DNA of 51,407 bases from Nitrosopumilus sp. LS_AOA (GCA_001543015.1 LFLC01000015.1:1-51407); one strand, 5' to 3'; counted from the first letter of the stretch, positions 35,550 to 44,200 are shown. A program made the numbers and translations. The notes: a model not told the origin generated them from the letters alone.

Positions 35550-35571
35550 CATTTTATCAAAGAAAAATAAA

Positions 35572-35665
35572 GGCGTATACCCCTAAACTGCAGAACTTTG
35601 AGAGATTTCCTCTCGTGGTCAGTCGTTAAACGCCTGATTGCCTTTTTAGTTCTGCGGGGCTACGC
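35572..35665 (+). ncRNA. RNA candidate 1: long stem with two internal hairpins
   Basis: The segment folds by simple pairing. Outer stem: gcgta (35573-35577) with tacgc (35661-35665), cccc (35580-35583) with gggg (35656-35659), gcagaact (35590-35597) with agttctgc (35648-35655). Inside are two hairpins: gagag/ctctc (35600-35604 and 35610-35614, loop of five) and tcag...ctga (35619-35622 and 35634-35637) capped by cgt/acg. It is GC-rich against its surroundings. A T·G pair at the base of the first hairpin (35599/35615) favours the plus strand. No known family recognised. Confidence 0.6.
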
Positions 35666-35830
35666 TATCCTAATCGCCAGATTTTGTAACTAACGACATC
35701 AATTACTATAAGACATATTGATATTTAACATTTTGTGGTGAATAATTCAACAAACTATCTAATTCATTGTAATTCATAAATGTATGAATTTTCGAAAAAA
35801 TTAGAATTTTGAGCACAAAATATCAAGAAA

Positions 35831-35840
35831 AATATATTTT
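35831..35840 (+). promoter_or_regulatory. TATA-like box before RNA candidate 2
   Basis: aatatatttt, centred about 25 nt upstream of the first base of the inverted repeat at 35861. Confidence 0.4.
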
Positions 35841-35860
35841 CAGTAAAAATCACATTACTA

Positions 35861-35962
35861 TGTTAATTGGTTAGATTGGAAATACATTGAATACCATTCG
35901 ATCTAATTTTGAATGATTAAAGCGGTTTGACATTCAAAATGGATTGCTGATACCAATTAACA
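35861..35962 (+). ncRNA. RNA candidate 2: three-way-junction element
   Basis: The ends pair perfectly: tgttaattggt (35861-35871) with accaattaaca (35952-35962). Inside, tagat (35872-35876) pairs with atcta (35901-35905), extended by tgg/cca, and attttgaatg (35906-35915) pairs with cattcaaaat (35931-35940) across a 15-nt loop. All stems are perfect. The element is AT-rich, so it could also be a small inverted-repeat DNA element. No protein frame is present. Confidence 0.5.
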
Positions 35963-36077
35963 ATACAAACTCTTTTTCCAGCTAAGAATTGTTGATGAAA
36001 ATAATGAACATACAAAAATGGTTCAGATAAAAATGGTCAAAGCAAACTATTTTTTGAGGAACTTAAAATCATAAAAT

Positions 36078-36338
36078 ATGGGAAAAATGATCTTTATCAA
36101 AGAAATAATCACAACAATAAAAGAGCCAAGACTATGTCCAACATGTCAAAAAGAAGATAGATTAGAAGAGAATTTAGTAAGAGAGGAGAGATCAGGTGGA
36201 AAAACCATACTGTGTACTCGTTGTGAAGCACTAGTTGTAATTACAAATCACAATCTCAAAAAAGTAGAATTATCAGCAATTAAAGATGATTCAATTATGT
36301 TAAAAGAACCTCATTTGATTAGAAAACTAGGATACTAG
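36078..36338 (+). CDS. Small zinc-ribbon protein
   Basis: An 86-residue protein with CPTCQKE and CTRCEA pairs separated by about 25 residues, forming one zinc ribbon. The C-terminal half is mixed helix and strand. Role unknown; such ribbons often bind nucleic acid or partner proteins. Confidence 0.7.
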   Translation: MGKMIFIKEIITTIKEPRLCPTCQKEDRLEENLVREERSGGKTILCTRCEALVVITNHNLKKVELSAIKDDSIMLKEPHLIRKLGY

Positions 36339-36357
36339 TCAAACTAAAACAAACAGA

Positions 36358-36741
36358 CTAGGAATATTTTTTAGTTGTAGTTTTTTTGGTAAAAGTTTTT
36401 TTTGTAAATGGTTTCTTGGTATATTTTTTATTTGTTAATCGTTTTTTAGTTTGAGTTTCTTTGTTTGCTGGAGGCAATCGTGTTGATAATAGTCCTTTTT
36501 TATCATCTAAAATCATTGCAATAATGCGAGGTCTAATACAACTAGCAGCTTCCCAACCCCTCAAATTAGCTTTCTTACATTCTTCTTTAATGATAAGACC
36601 AGCCAAACCTTTACTCCAGATATGACGATTTGTATCATATACTTCTAGAATTTTTCCATGTTTTGTAATTTTAATTGCTCCATGGCATCGTTTAATGATT
36701 TGAGCAGATACTCCATCATAGACTTTCTCAAAATTTGCCAT
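36358..36741 (-). CDS. Hypothetical protein with Thr-Lys repeat tail
   Basis: A 127-residue protein. The first 90 residues are a small mixed domain; three cysteines (RCHG, EECKK, ASCIR). The last 30 residues are repeats of TKK (KKPFTKKTFTKKTTTKKYS), strongly basic and likely disordered, as in nucleic-acid-binding proteins. Family not recognised. Confidence 0.65.
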   Translation of the reverse strand: MANFEKVYDGVSAQIIKRCHGAIKITKHGKILEVYDTNRHIWSKGLAGLIIKEECKKANLRGWEAASCIRPRIIAMILDDKKGLLSTRLPPANKETQTKKRLTNKKYTKKPFTKKTFTKKTTTKKYS

Positions 36742-36868
36742 ATCATAATATTAAAAATATACATCAAAAATGTTTTGATTTGAAATACAACACCAATATA
36801 CCATAGAAATAGTGATGATTCTTGCTGATGATTAATCAAAAACTAAGCTAAAACTGAATGTTGATGAA

Positions 36869-36885
36869 ATTGCCGAATTATGAAG
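36869..36885. repeat. 17-mer shared with 9162-9178
   Basis: Exact copy of attgccgaattatgaag in the non-coding gap before the 67-aa gene. Meaning unknown. Confidence 0.4.
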
Positions 36886-36948
36886 CGTATTTTAAAAAAC
36901 GATGCTTGAAAATATGAGTATTAATACAACGATAAAGAAACCACCGCC

Positions 36949-37152
36949 ATGAAAGAATTACCTGAAAAATTTCCAGAATACTCTATCATGTACAAAACAT
37001 TATCAAAACAAATTAAATTACTAAAAAAAACTAAAGTAAATTCTAAAGAAGAAAATGAAATTAATTTAAAAATTCAAAATTACCAAAGGGAGTTAAATAA
37101 AATCAAGGAAAAATTTCCAGAAAATTATTTTGATGAATTTGATTCATCATGA
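36949..37152 (+). CDS. Hypothetical coiled-coil protein (67 aa)
   Basis: A small charged protein starting MKELPEKFPEYSIMYKTLSK, with a KFPE motif repeated at its two ends and a coiled-coil centre. It overlaps the next convergent gene by 28 nt. Function unknown. Confidence 0.6.
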   Translation: MKELPEKFPEYSIMYKTLSKQIKLLKKTKVNSKEENEINLKIQNYQRELNKIKEKFPENYFDEFDSS

Positions 37153-37361
37153 TTATGTTCATCTCCACAATCACAAGAGTGATCATTCCCATTAAATGAC
37201 ATTAATTTTACAACCATCTCATCACGAATTTTAAGTAAATCCTCAACTTTTTCTTTCAAGGAATCAGAATTCCAGTTTTCTTTATGTAAATCTCTAACTG
37301 TATCAATAATTTCAAGATCCAAATTAAGTAAATTATCCATTAGTTCTTCTTGTTCTGACAT
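37125..37361 (-). CDS. Hypothetical protein with His/Cys-rich tail
   Basis: A 78-residue acidic helical protein whose end, HSCDCGDEHNHDES, is rich in metal-binding residues. It may carry or sense a metal. It overlaps the 67-aa gene at its 3' end. No family recognised. Confidence 0.65.
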   Translation of the reverse strand: MSEQEELMDNLLNLDLEIIDTVRDLHKENWNSDSLKEKVEDLLKIRDEMVVKLMSFNGNDHSCDCGDEHNHDESNSSK

Positions 37362-37411
37362 GATTTTTTTACAGATATACCCTGAAAAAAACTATTCTAA
37401 TCAAAAATAGA

Positions 37412-37846
37412 TTAAGCTTCAATGCTTTCTTTAAGTAGATTTTTCCGTACAAGAATTGGGATTTTATAGTATGCAGCAAGTGCCATAGCATCAGATGCAC
37501 GATAGTTTCTCAACACAAGATCTTTTTTACCAGTAAAGTACAAGTTGGCTCTGAGTACCTCTCCGCTTTCATAGATTTTTACTTTGACTAGAACCAATTC
37601 ATTTTCTTCACAAATATCTTCAATCATTTTGTAAATTGATGGAGCAGGTTCCCCCTCAGTTTCACTAAAACTTGAAATATGTTTTGCAACCTCTCCAGAA
37701 AATGCCCTCATATGGAATTCTTTTCCATTATCAGCCTTTAGAACAACCATTCCTTCAACAGCGTATGGGTCTACAAATCCAATATAGTCAATTTTGACTG
37801 AGTCATAATCAGGCTCTTGTGCTTGATCAATATCCATAATATTACG
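37412..37846 (-). CDS. DUF151/BFN-domain protein (bifunctional nuclease family)
   Basis: Recognised from KIDYIGFVDPYAVEGMVVLKADNGKEFHMRAF and NYRASDAMALAAYYKIPILV, which match the DUF151 family whose plant members have nuclease activity. Frame is open to an ATG at 37882, but MRNIMDIDQ at 37846 is nearer the usual start. Activity in archaea is not established. Confidence 0.8.
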   Translation of the reverse strand, partial: RNIMDIDQAQEPDYDSVKIDYIGFVDPYAVEGMVVLKADNGKEFHMRAFSGEVAKHISSFSETEGEPAPSIYKMIEDICEENELVLVKVKIYESGEVLRANLYFTGKKDLVLRNYRASDAMALAAYYKIPILVRKNLLKESIEA

Positions 37847-37945
37847 CATAAACTTCGTGCCCAGTGCATATAAAGATAGCAAATCCCTTAGATCAAAATT
37901 TGAAAATAATCAGGTGAATTATTCTTAGACAATCAACAACGTAAT

Positions 37946-39829
37946 GTGACCCCAAATTATTTAAAATCCCCAATTATGGATAGCTTGATGTCGACAAATC
38001 CAGAACGTGCTGTATCATACGTTCTAAGTAGATACGTTACAGAATACATGGACAAAGATGTACTAATTCTAAGTAAACATACGCAAACTAGAGAAGCTGC
38101 AAGAATGCTACGTCACTATGAAACAGATGACATTGTAGTTACTGATGATGATAGAAAACCCATTGGAATTGTTACAGACGAGGACATCCTAAACAAGGTA
38201 ATTGATGTTTCAGTTTACGCAGAAACTACACAGCTAAAAGACATCATGAGTGCTCCATTAATTACAATTAATGAAAAATCAACTTTACAAGACGCATTAC
38301 ACAAAATGCGAGATAACAATATTAGAAAATTACCAGTAATCTCAAAGAAAAATCAAATCATGGGAATAATTTTTCAATCAACAATTGCAAATGTAATTAG
38401 AAATGCAACATCAACACCACCCAGACTACTCAGTCCACCAGTAAAAGCAATTTTAGGGAATTTAGGTTTTGTATTACAATTTGCAGGAGTGTTATTACTA
38501 ATTCCAGCAGTACTTGCAACAGTTTTTGAGGATACAACAACTGCTACAGGAATTTATCTTACCACAGTACTCTTACTAGTTACAGGATTTTTCCTGAATT
38601 CTTATGGAGAAAAATCCAGTCTAAATTTACAACAGGCATCAATTTTGGTATTTTTAAGCCTGTTTTTACTAACATTGTTTGGAACAGTACCGTATCTGTA
38701 TGTATTTCCAAGTGATGAAACAAATATTGAGGTTTTTGCAAATGCATTTTTTTCTAGTGCTGCAGGATTTACAACTGGCGGAATATCACTAATTGATGAA
38801 CCAGAAAAACTATCTCAGAGTTTTACATTTTATCGTAGCTATACACAGTTAGTTGGTGGAATGAGTTTCATTTACCTGGTAATTACTGCATTTTATCCTG
38901 AATCAAAATTACAATCCATGCGTGGTTTTATTTCAGGAAGAACACTTCACATGAAAGAACTGTTCTTAACTATCACAGTTATCTTTGCAGTTTACATCAT
39001 TATTGTTGCAGTCTTGTTGTATCTGTTTGGTTCAAGAAACCCAATTAGTGAATTCTCACCAGAACATCTAATAGATAATTTTTCACTAGCAATGAGTACT
39101 CTTGCGACGGGTGGATTTACACCAACATCAACGATATTGGATAATTTATTGTGGCAAGAACATATTATCCTAATGGGTGCAATGATACTTGGTGCATTGC
39201 CATTTACATTCCATTATGCATTTGTTAGAAAAAAATTCCTAGCACCAAAACTAGGAAAAGAAGTATTAACATATTTTGCAATTTTAGGTAGTGCTACAGT
39301 TCTATTCATACTAGTAAGCGGATTAGATCCACTACAAAGTGCATTTTATTCTGTATCAGCTAGTACTACTGCAGGATTACAACAAGAAAGTCTAGCAGGG
39401 TTAGGCGGTCCAGCTCACACCATATTGATAATTTTGATGGTTATTGGCGGATGTGGCTTTTCAACTGCCGGAGGTTTGAAAATATTTAGGTTATTCCATT
39501 TAAGAAATTGTAGAGCATTTTTCAGTAAAATGAGAAGAAAGGAATTATCAAAACAATCTAAAAAAGAATTAACATCAACTTTGATAATTTTGGCATTGTT
39601 TCCGATAATTTCAACTATAGCAGGAGCTCATTTAGCAGCAATTGAAGATGTTCCATTTCAAGATGCGTTCTTTGAATCGGTAGGGGTAATTACAACAGGT
39701 GGGTTATCTGCAGGAGTAATTAATATAGACACAGACCCTGCAACAAAAATTGTCTTAGGATTTTTGATGATTTTTGGAAGATTGGAAATTATTGCAATAA
39801 TCTACATCTTTATTCCAAGGCTAAGCTAG
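37946..39829 (+). CDS. CBS-domain/TrkH potassium transporter fusion
   Basis: A 627-residue membrane protein. Two CBS domains occupy about 31-86 and 98-152, followed by a TrkH-type potassium channel core from about 165 to the end. Four pore loops with the selectivity glycine are visible: SSAAGFTTGG, STLATGGFT, SASTTAGLQ and VGVITTGGLS. CBS domains normally bind adenine nucleotides; here they would gate uptake directly. TrkA-like subunits are absent from the neighbourhood. Start: GTG at 37946 or ATG at 37976. Confidence 0.88.
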   Translation: MTPNYLKSPIMDSLMSTNPERAVSYVLSRYVTEYMDKDVLILSKHTQTREAARMLRHYETDDIVVTDDDRKPIGIVTDEDILNKVIDVSVYAETTQLKDIMSAPLITINEKSTLQDALHKMRDNNIRKLPVISKKNQIMGIIFQSTIANVIRNATSTPPRLLSPPVKAILGNLGFVLQFAGVLLLIPAVLATVFEDTTTATGIYLTTVLLLVTGFFLNSYGEKSSLNLQQASILVFLSLFLLTLFGTVPYLYVFPSDETNIEVFANAFFSSAAGFTTGGISLIDEPEKLSQSFTFYRSYTQLVGGMSFIYLVITAFYPESKLQSMRGFISGRTLHMKELFLTITVIFAVYIIIVAVLLYLFGSRNPISEFSPEHLIDNFSLAMSTLATGGFTPTSTILDNLLWQEHIILMGAMILGALPFTFHYAFVRKKFLAPKLGKEVLTYFAILGSATVLFILVSGLDPLQSAFYSVSASTTAGLQQESLAGLGGPAHTILIILMVIGGCGFSTAGGLKIFRLFHLRNCRAFFSKMRRKELSKQSKKELTSTLIILALFPIISTIAGAHLAAIEDVPFQDAFFESVGVITTGGLSAGVINIDTDPATKIVLGFLMIFGRLEIIAIIYIFIPRLS

Positions 39830-39865
39830 GATAGGATTTAATGTCATAATGGAAAAGTCAGAATA

Positions 39866-40696
39866 ATGAGTGAGCAATCAAATGACATCAAGAAAGGTAA
39901 AAAGTTAGTCATACTAGGATTTGTGATAATTGGGATTTTATTTTTGATTTATAGTAGATACCAAGACCCAGAAGTAATTACACCTAGTGCTTTAGAATCA
40001 GTACAAAGAATTGCTTTAGGATTTTACATCACGCTCATTGCAGCATTTGGGGTAATTGGTATTGGAATGTATCGATATCATAAAGGAAAGGTGCAAAATA
40101 AGGGTAAAGATCTATCAACTATAATTGCACTAGTAACATGGAATCAAAAATCACGAAAAATTTTTGTTGCTGTGTTTATTTCATATGGGATTTTCTTTTC
40201 ATTAGTTTCAGGAACTCTAGTATACCAACCAGAAGTAAATTTTGCAATTCATTATGGTGCAACAATACCGTCAGGATTTATCGCTCCATGTTGTGATGAA
40301 GTAGGATACATGCCAAAAATAATAATTTATCTAACTGAGCACATAGGATTGCAAATAATTCCAGTTAATTTGGTTTTACAGATTATGGTATCATATTTGG
40401 TAGGATTAAATGCATCAATTGCCATTAGTGCATATAATATTTCAAAGAAAGGTAGAGGGGCAACTACAATTGGAGCAGCTGCTGGATTATTCATTGCGTG
40501 TCCAACTTGTGCTGGGACATTTTTGTCAATATTTATTGGAACAGCTAGTGGAATTGCATTATCTATTGCATTATCTCAGTTACAAACATTATTTATCGCA
40601 ATATCTATTCCAGTTTTAATAATTACACCATATGTAATGGCTAAAAAATTAAGAAATAATGATGGTAGTTGTAAAATTGATGGAGAGGTAAAATAA
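39866..40696 (+). CDS. Multi-span membrane protein with paired cysteines
   Basis: A 276-residue protein with about six hydrophobic helices. Two cysteine motifs lie on or near membrane surfaces: FIAPCCDEVGY (around 138-148) and FIACPTCAGTF (around 209-219). The pairs suggest metal or disulfide chemistry in the membrane. No family name is certain. It starts 36 nt after the TrkH fusion and shares one base with the next gene. Confidence 0.7.
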   Translation: MSEQSNDIKKGKKLVILGFVIIGILFLIYSRYQDPEVITPSALESVQRIALGFYITLIAAFGVIGIGMYRYHKGKVQNKGKDLSTIIALVTWNQKSRKIFVAVFISYGIFFSLVSGTLVYQPEVNFAIHYGATIPSGFIAPCCDEVGYMPKIIIYLTEHIGLQIIPVNLVLQIMVSYLVGLNASIAISAYNISKKGRGATTIGAAAGLFIACPTCAGTFLSIFIGTASGIALSIALSQLQTLFIAISIPVLIITPYVMAKKLRNNDGSCKIDGEVK

Positions 40697-40929
40697 TGGG
40701 TATACAATCACGCACAGAATATGTGAATTTTTTCATAAATTTGAATATGGGTGAAGGTACTAATTTACTAAATTTTCTAAACAATGAAAAAAGAATTCTT
40801 AAATTAAAACTGGGAAATAAAAGTATTGAAAAAGAACCACTAAAAAATGGAATTAAAATTTTAGAAGAATTAGTAAAAGAAATTAATGATCATGGCGAAA
40901 AATCAGTATTAGAAAAATATGAAAAATAA
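40696..40929 (+). CDS. Hypothetical protein (77 aa)
   Basis: A small, charged, helical protein beginning MGIQSRTEYVNFFINLNMGE. Its ATG overlaps the stop of the membrane protein gene (TAATG), so translation is coupled. Function unknown. Confidence 0.6.
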   Translation: MGIQSRTEYVNFFINLNMGEGTNLLNFLNNEKRILKLKLGNKSIEKEPLKNGIKILEELVKEINDHGEKSVLEKYEK

Positions 40930-40944
40930 TCAAAAGGAAGAAAC

Positions 40945-41511
40945 ATGGATATAACTTCAGAAATAATTAGAACTGAAATACTCAGAGTTCTAAATGAAGG
41001 TGGTAAAATTCGAGGAAATGAACTTGCAGAAAGAGTGATTAAAAAAGTAGGTAATGAAAAAATTGTGTATAGAGAAATCAGTTCACTAGTACAATCTGGA
41101 GAAATTGATAAAAAAGTTCACAGTAGAGCGCATATTGAATATGAATTAATTAATTTGGATGAATCAGTAAATGAACAACTCAAAAATTTACATAAAGAAA
41201 TTGAAGTGATTTATGATGAAATTAAAAAATTCAACATTACTATTGAGCAAGAAAAATTAATTTTTCAAGAAAGATTACGTTCAGTTATTCATCTCATCCA
41301 CATTGTACAATCAACTGATGGAATAATGAAATTATTATCACATTATCCATCATTTAAAAAAGATAAAATGTATTCACAGATTGTTAGAAGAATTGATGAT
41401 TGTTGGCAAATAATTATGGGTGTAATTGCACATCAAGACGAAGAAAATTTCTTAAATGAAATACTATCAAACCTGAGAGTATTACAATTTGATGCAAAAA
41501 ATGTGAATTAG
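40945..41511 (+). CDS. Winged-helix and coiled-coil protein
   Basis: A 188-residue protein. The N-terminus (about 5-65; GGKIRGNELAERVIKK, then YREISSLVQSGEID) looks like a winged helix, followed by a coiled coil (about 72-105) and a helical domain. Probably a regulator; target unknown. Ends convergently over the PIN-like gene by 4 nt. Confidence 0.65.
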   Translation: MDITSEIIRTEILRVLNEGGKIRGNELAERVIKKVGNEKIVYREISSLVQSGEIDKKVHSRAHIEYELINLDESVNEQLKNLHKEIEVIYDEIKKFNITIEQEKLIFQERLRSVIHLIHIVQSTDGIMKLLSHYPSFKKDKMYSQIVRRIDDCWQIIMGVIAHQDEENFLNEILSNLRVLQFDAKNVN

Positions 41512-41780
41512 GATTTTTTTAATTTATCTACAACTATTTTAAAAATTTCATCATTATCAAGTAATATGAAAGGTAAATTATTTTCCTCACATGCCTGTCC
41601 GCTCTCAGTATCACGAGTTACTAGAAGCATGTCATTTTCTTTAGCATAGTTTATCACAGAATAGTCAGTTCTAAGTTTATGCCCAGATGTGCGTAGTTTT
41701 TTGACACTGTATGCATCATACCCTAATTCTTTGAGTTTCTCATCCCAGCCATCATCCATTTCATCAATTAGAATTTTCAT
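41508..41780 (-). CDS. DUF5615/Mut7-C-like PIN-fold protein
   Basis: A 90-residue protein starting MKILIDEMDDGW, with the acidic residues and later LLVTRDTESG of the PIN-like nuclease fold. Family members are often toxins or RNA nucleases. No antitoxin is obvious next to it on the same strand. The fold call is good; activity is inference. Confidence 0.75.
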   Translation of the reverse strand: MKILIDEMDDGWDEKLKELGYDAYSVKKLRTSGHKLRTDYSVINYAKENDMLLVTRDTESGQACEENNLPFILLDNDEIFKIVVDKLKKS

Positions 41781-41864
41781 ATAATTATCTAAATTGATTT
41801 CAAATATTAGTGTAAACCTAAACTAGAGTCAACTACTTATTTTCAATAAACCAATAGTCATGCA

Positions 41865-42098
41865 ATGGATGTAAAAGAGGAAGACCAGTCTGGAGAATCA
41901 AAAAAAAATCATATAATTTACTATAAATCACTAATCAATACAATTTTAGAAATTCAAAAAGAAATGAATCTAGAAAAAGAAGATGCAATAAAAGAACATC
42001 TAAGCAAAAGAATAGAGGCCATGGAAAAAGACCAGAATAGGATTAGAGAAATGTTTCCAGATATTTCAAAGGAAGAGTGGGATGGTAGCACCAACTGA
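41865..42098 (+). CDS. Hypothetical coiled-coil protein (77 aa)
   Basis: A highly charged helical protein starting MDVKEEDQSGESKKN. The end overlaps the next gene by 17 nt in another frame. Function unknown. Confidence 0.55.
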   Translation: MDVKEEDQSGESKKNHIIYYKSLINTILEIQKEMNLEKEDAIKEHLSKRIEAMEKDQNRIREMFPDISKEEWDGSTN

Positions 42099-42288
42099 GA
42101 ATAATCACAATAAACATCTTGATTTGCTTCAAGAGTACAAATTACACCTTGTGAAATATATCGAAGAATTACAAAAAATGGATAAAAAATCAGAATTTGC
42201 AAAACAATGGAATGAAGATACAATAAAAGAAAGAAAACAAGAGTTACAAGTAATTGATAAAATTTTAAAAAATTTAATTCGATTTTAG
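42082..42288 (+). CDS. Hypothetical protein (68 aa)
   Basis: A small helical protein starting MVAPTENNHNKHLDLLQEYK. It overlaps the preceding gene and is probably translated with it. Both have similar coiled-coil composition and could bind each other. Function unknown. Confidence 0.5.
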   Translation: MVAPTENNHNKHLDLLQEYKLHLVKYIEELQKMDKKSEFAKQWNEDTIKERKQELQVIDKILKNLIRF

Positions 42289-42635
42289 TTATGATATTTT
42301 TGTGTTAAATCATAAAGACTTTCACAAAAATCATGTACATGTTCTGCAGAGATACCATCAAACCATGAAGTTTCTGAGTCAATGTTAAAATCATTAAATT
42401 TTCTTGAAGATGATTCTACAAATTTAATTTCAGATAGAATTAATTTTTTTATCTCATCTTGCTCAATTTTTGATAAATTGTAATTACAAGTCATCAAATC
42501 AAGTAACACGTAAAAATTTCCATGGCTAGGATTAATTTTTGATTTGATAAATGGTTTATTTGATTGCTGACATTCACGATAGTGTTTATCATATTCAAAC
42601 ATCTTGGAATCCCCCAAATATTTGTGAAACGTCAT
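42285..42635 (-). CDS. Hypothetical protein (116 aa)
   Basis: A soluble, mostly helical protein with MTFHKYLGDSKMFEYDKHYR at its start and three internal cysteines. No family recognised. Convergent with the gene before it (4-nt overlap). Confidence 0.6.
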   Translation of the reverse strand: MTFHKYLGDSKMFEYDKHYRECQQSNKPFIKSKINPSHGNFYVLLDLMTCNYNLSKIEQDEIKKLILSEIKFVESSSRKFNDFNIDSETSWFDGISAEHVHDFCESLYDLTQKYHN

Positions 42636-42667
42636 AAATTAAGAATTAACAAATATCTAATTAAATT

Positions 42668-43054
42668 CTAAAGTTCAGAAGTAATTTTCTTTATTCTAGT
42701 AATCAATCTGATTTTTGTGTTAATTGGCATCTCAGGCTCCATTGTAAAATAAATGATATTTCTTCGTGTATAGATTACCATTTGAGAAACTTTTTCTCGC
42801 TCTACATGAACATATCTTACCTTCCCAAGGGATTTATCAAATTCTTTTCTCATAGCTCGTCGTTGAGCAACTTGTTTACAGAAATGCTCCTCTTCTTTTT
42901 GAGATTTCATACTGGTTTTTCCAGTTTTCATAATTGCCTCTCGAATGTTGCCCTTTGGATCAATTATAGCTCCGAATCTCATTTTTGAATCTAAATTGAT
43001 AATTTTTTGAACAATTTCTAATAGATCAATTTTTTTCTTTGCAACCATTAACAA
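42668..43054 (-). CDS. Roadblock-like small protein (DUF6659-type)
   Basis: A 128-residue protein with MRFGAIIDPKGNIREAIMKTG near residue 25 and VIYTRRNIIYFTMEP later, a pattern seen in thaumarchaeal proteins of profilin/roadblock-like fold (DUF6659 as recalled). Function unknown. A second ATG at 43045 is an alternative start. Confidence 0.65.
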   Translation of the reverse strand: MLMVAKKKIDLLEIVQKIINLDSKMRFGAIIDPKGNIREAIMKTGKTSMKSQKEEEHFCKQVAQRRAMRKEFDKSLGKVRYVHVEREKVSQMVIYTRRNIIYFTMEPEMPINTKIRLITRIKKITSEL

Positions 43055-43212
43055 ATTAGAAAAATTTTACACTAAATATAATCTAATGAGTACATTACAA
43101 GAATAGAGAATTTTTAAAAAATTGTCGATTATATGTTAAAATAATTTCACACATAATTATCTCATAGTTTTCGGTCTATGTTTAATTATCAATTATTAAA
43201 AATACTAATATC

Positions 43213-43440
43213 ATGAAAACAGGATTCCCTTTAATCATCATAGGAATTATTATGTTTACTATGGGTTTAACGATATATTATTCAATTCAATCAGGTCAAA
43301 CAGATCTTGTAATGAGAAATATCAAATACGTAGGCGGCACATTTGTTGGGCTTGCTGGAATGGGTGTCACTCTAGCAGGAATTTTATTATATTTAATTAG
43401 TAGAAATGAAGCACCAATACAAGAAAAATATGATATTTGA
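43213..43440 (+). CDS. Two-span small membrane protein
   Basis: A 75-residue protein with two hydrophobic helices (about 5-25 and 39-62) separated by a short polar loop. Leaderless start is likely. Function unknown. Confidence 0.65.
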   Translation: MKTGFPLIIIGIIMFTMGLTIYYSIQSGQTDLVMRNIKYVGGTFVGLAGMGVTLAGILLYLISRNEAPIQEKYDI

Positions 43441-43503
43441 ATAAACTTCAAAAAAATTTAGAAATAACTAAATTATAATAATAAAAATATCCATCATCAA
43501 GAA

Positions 43504-43929
43504 ATGTCGGAAAAAATTTGGATGGGGGGAATTTATCTTAAAGATGAGGGAGGATATGAAATTGTTTTAAAATCACTTCAACATTATAAAAAAAGATTAA
43601 GGAGTATTGAAGATAGTCCAGAATTAAAGGAAGCCGCAGCTATATTTGGACCGTTATTAATTCAGCAAGCAATGAAAACGCATCCCAAAGTTATAGAAAT
43701 GATTAAAAAAATTCAAAATAATATTGGAGATATTAAAACAGTAAATAATCTAGAAGGTGATGTATCATTTTTAGAAAATGCACTAGTATGTTATGAGTCA
43801 GATATTCATAAAGCTCAAGAAACTGAACATGAATATTTCACAAAATTAATTGAAAATGTGGAAGAATCAAAAAAAGATTTGGATACAATAAAAATTGCAC
43901 TAGAAAAAATAAAACAATATTCAGAATAG
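43504..43929 (+). CDS. Hypothetical helical protein (141 aa)
   Basis: Begins MSEKIWMGGIYLKDEGGYEI and continues with long charged helices, probably coiled coil, from about 65 to the end. Similar proteins seem common in thaumarchaea by impression only. Function unknown. It is convergent with the next gene (2-nt gap). Confidence 0.65.
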   Translation: MSEKIWMGGIYLKDEGGYEIVLKSLQHYKKRLRSIEDSPELKEAAAIFGPLLIQQAMKTHPKVIEMIKKIQNNIGDIKTVNNLEGDVSFLENALVCYESDIHKAQETEHEYFTKLIENVEESKKDLDTIKIALEKIKQYSE

Positions 43930-43931
43930 TT

Positions 43932-44162
43932 TTACAATCCTTGCAGATACCATTCAAAATATGGAATTAATGTCAGACATTGTTTCTTTTTTTCTGATTC
44001 ATCAGCGTTATTTGTGATTTTTTGAATTTTTCCATGAAGATAGTCGGTAGTCAATTCACTTCTAAAATGAGGTAAAATTTTTGTAATTATTTCAAGTATT
44101 TCATCAGACGAGGAATTCTCAAGATTATCCATGATGTGTTTAATTTGAACTTCTAATGACAT
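43932..44162 (-). CDS. Hypothetical protein (76 aa)
   Basis: A short helical protein starting MSLEVQIKHIMDNLENSSSD. No family recognised. Confidence 0.55.
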   Translation of the reverse strand: MSLEVQIKHIMDNLENSSSDEILEIITKILPHFRSELTTDYLHGKIQKITNNADESEKKKQCLTLIPYFEWYLQGL

Positions 44163-44200
44163 GGTATTAGTTGAATTCTACCCATTATTATTTTATAGAA

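Noticed and set aside
35533-35685. Direct repeats ccagatttt flanking RNA candidate 1, as a target duplication
   Set aside because: The repeats do not abut the stem ends and there is no terminal inverted repeat next to them; a chance 9-mer in AT-rich DNA is possible.
36812-36885. C/D-box guide RNA around the shared 17-mer
   Set aside because: A ctga (36854) and a tgatga (36862) occur at a suitable D'/C' distance, but no terminal box D follows at the right place.
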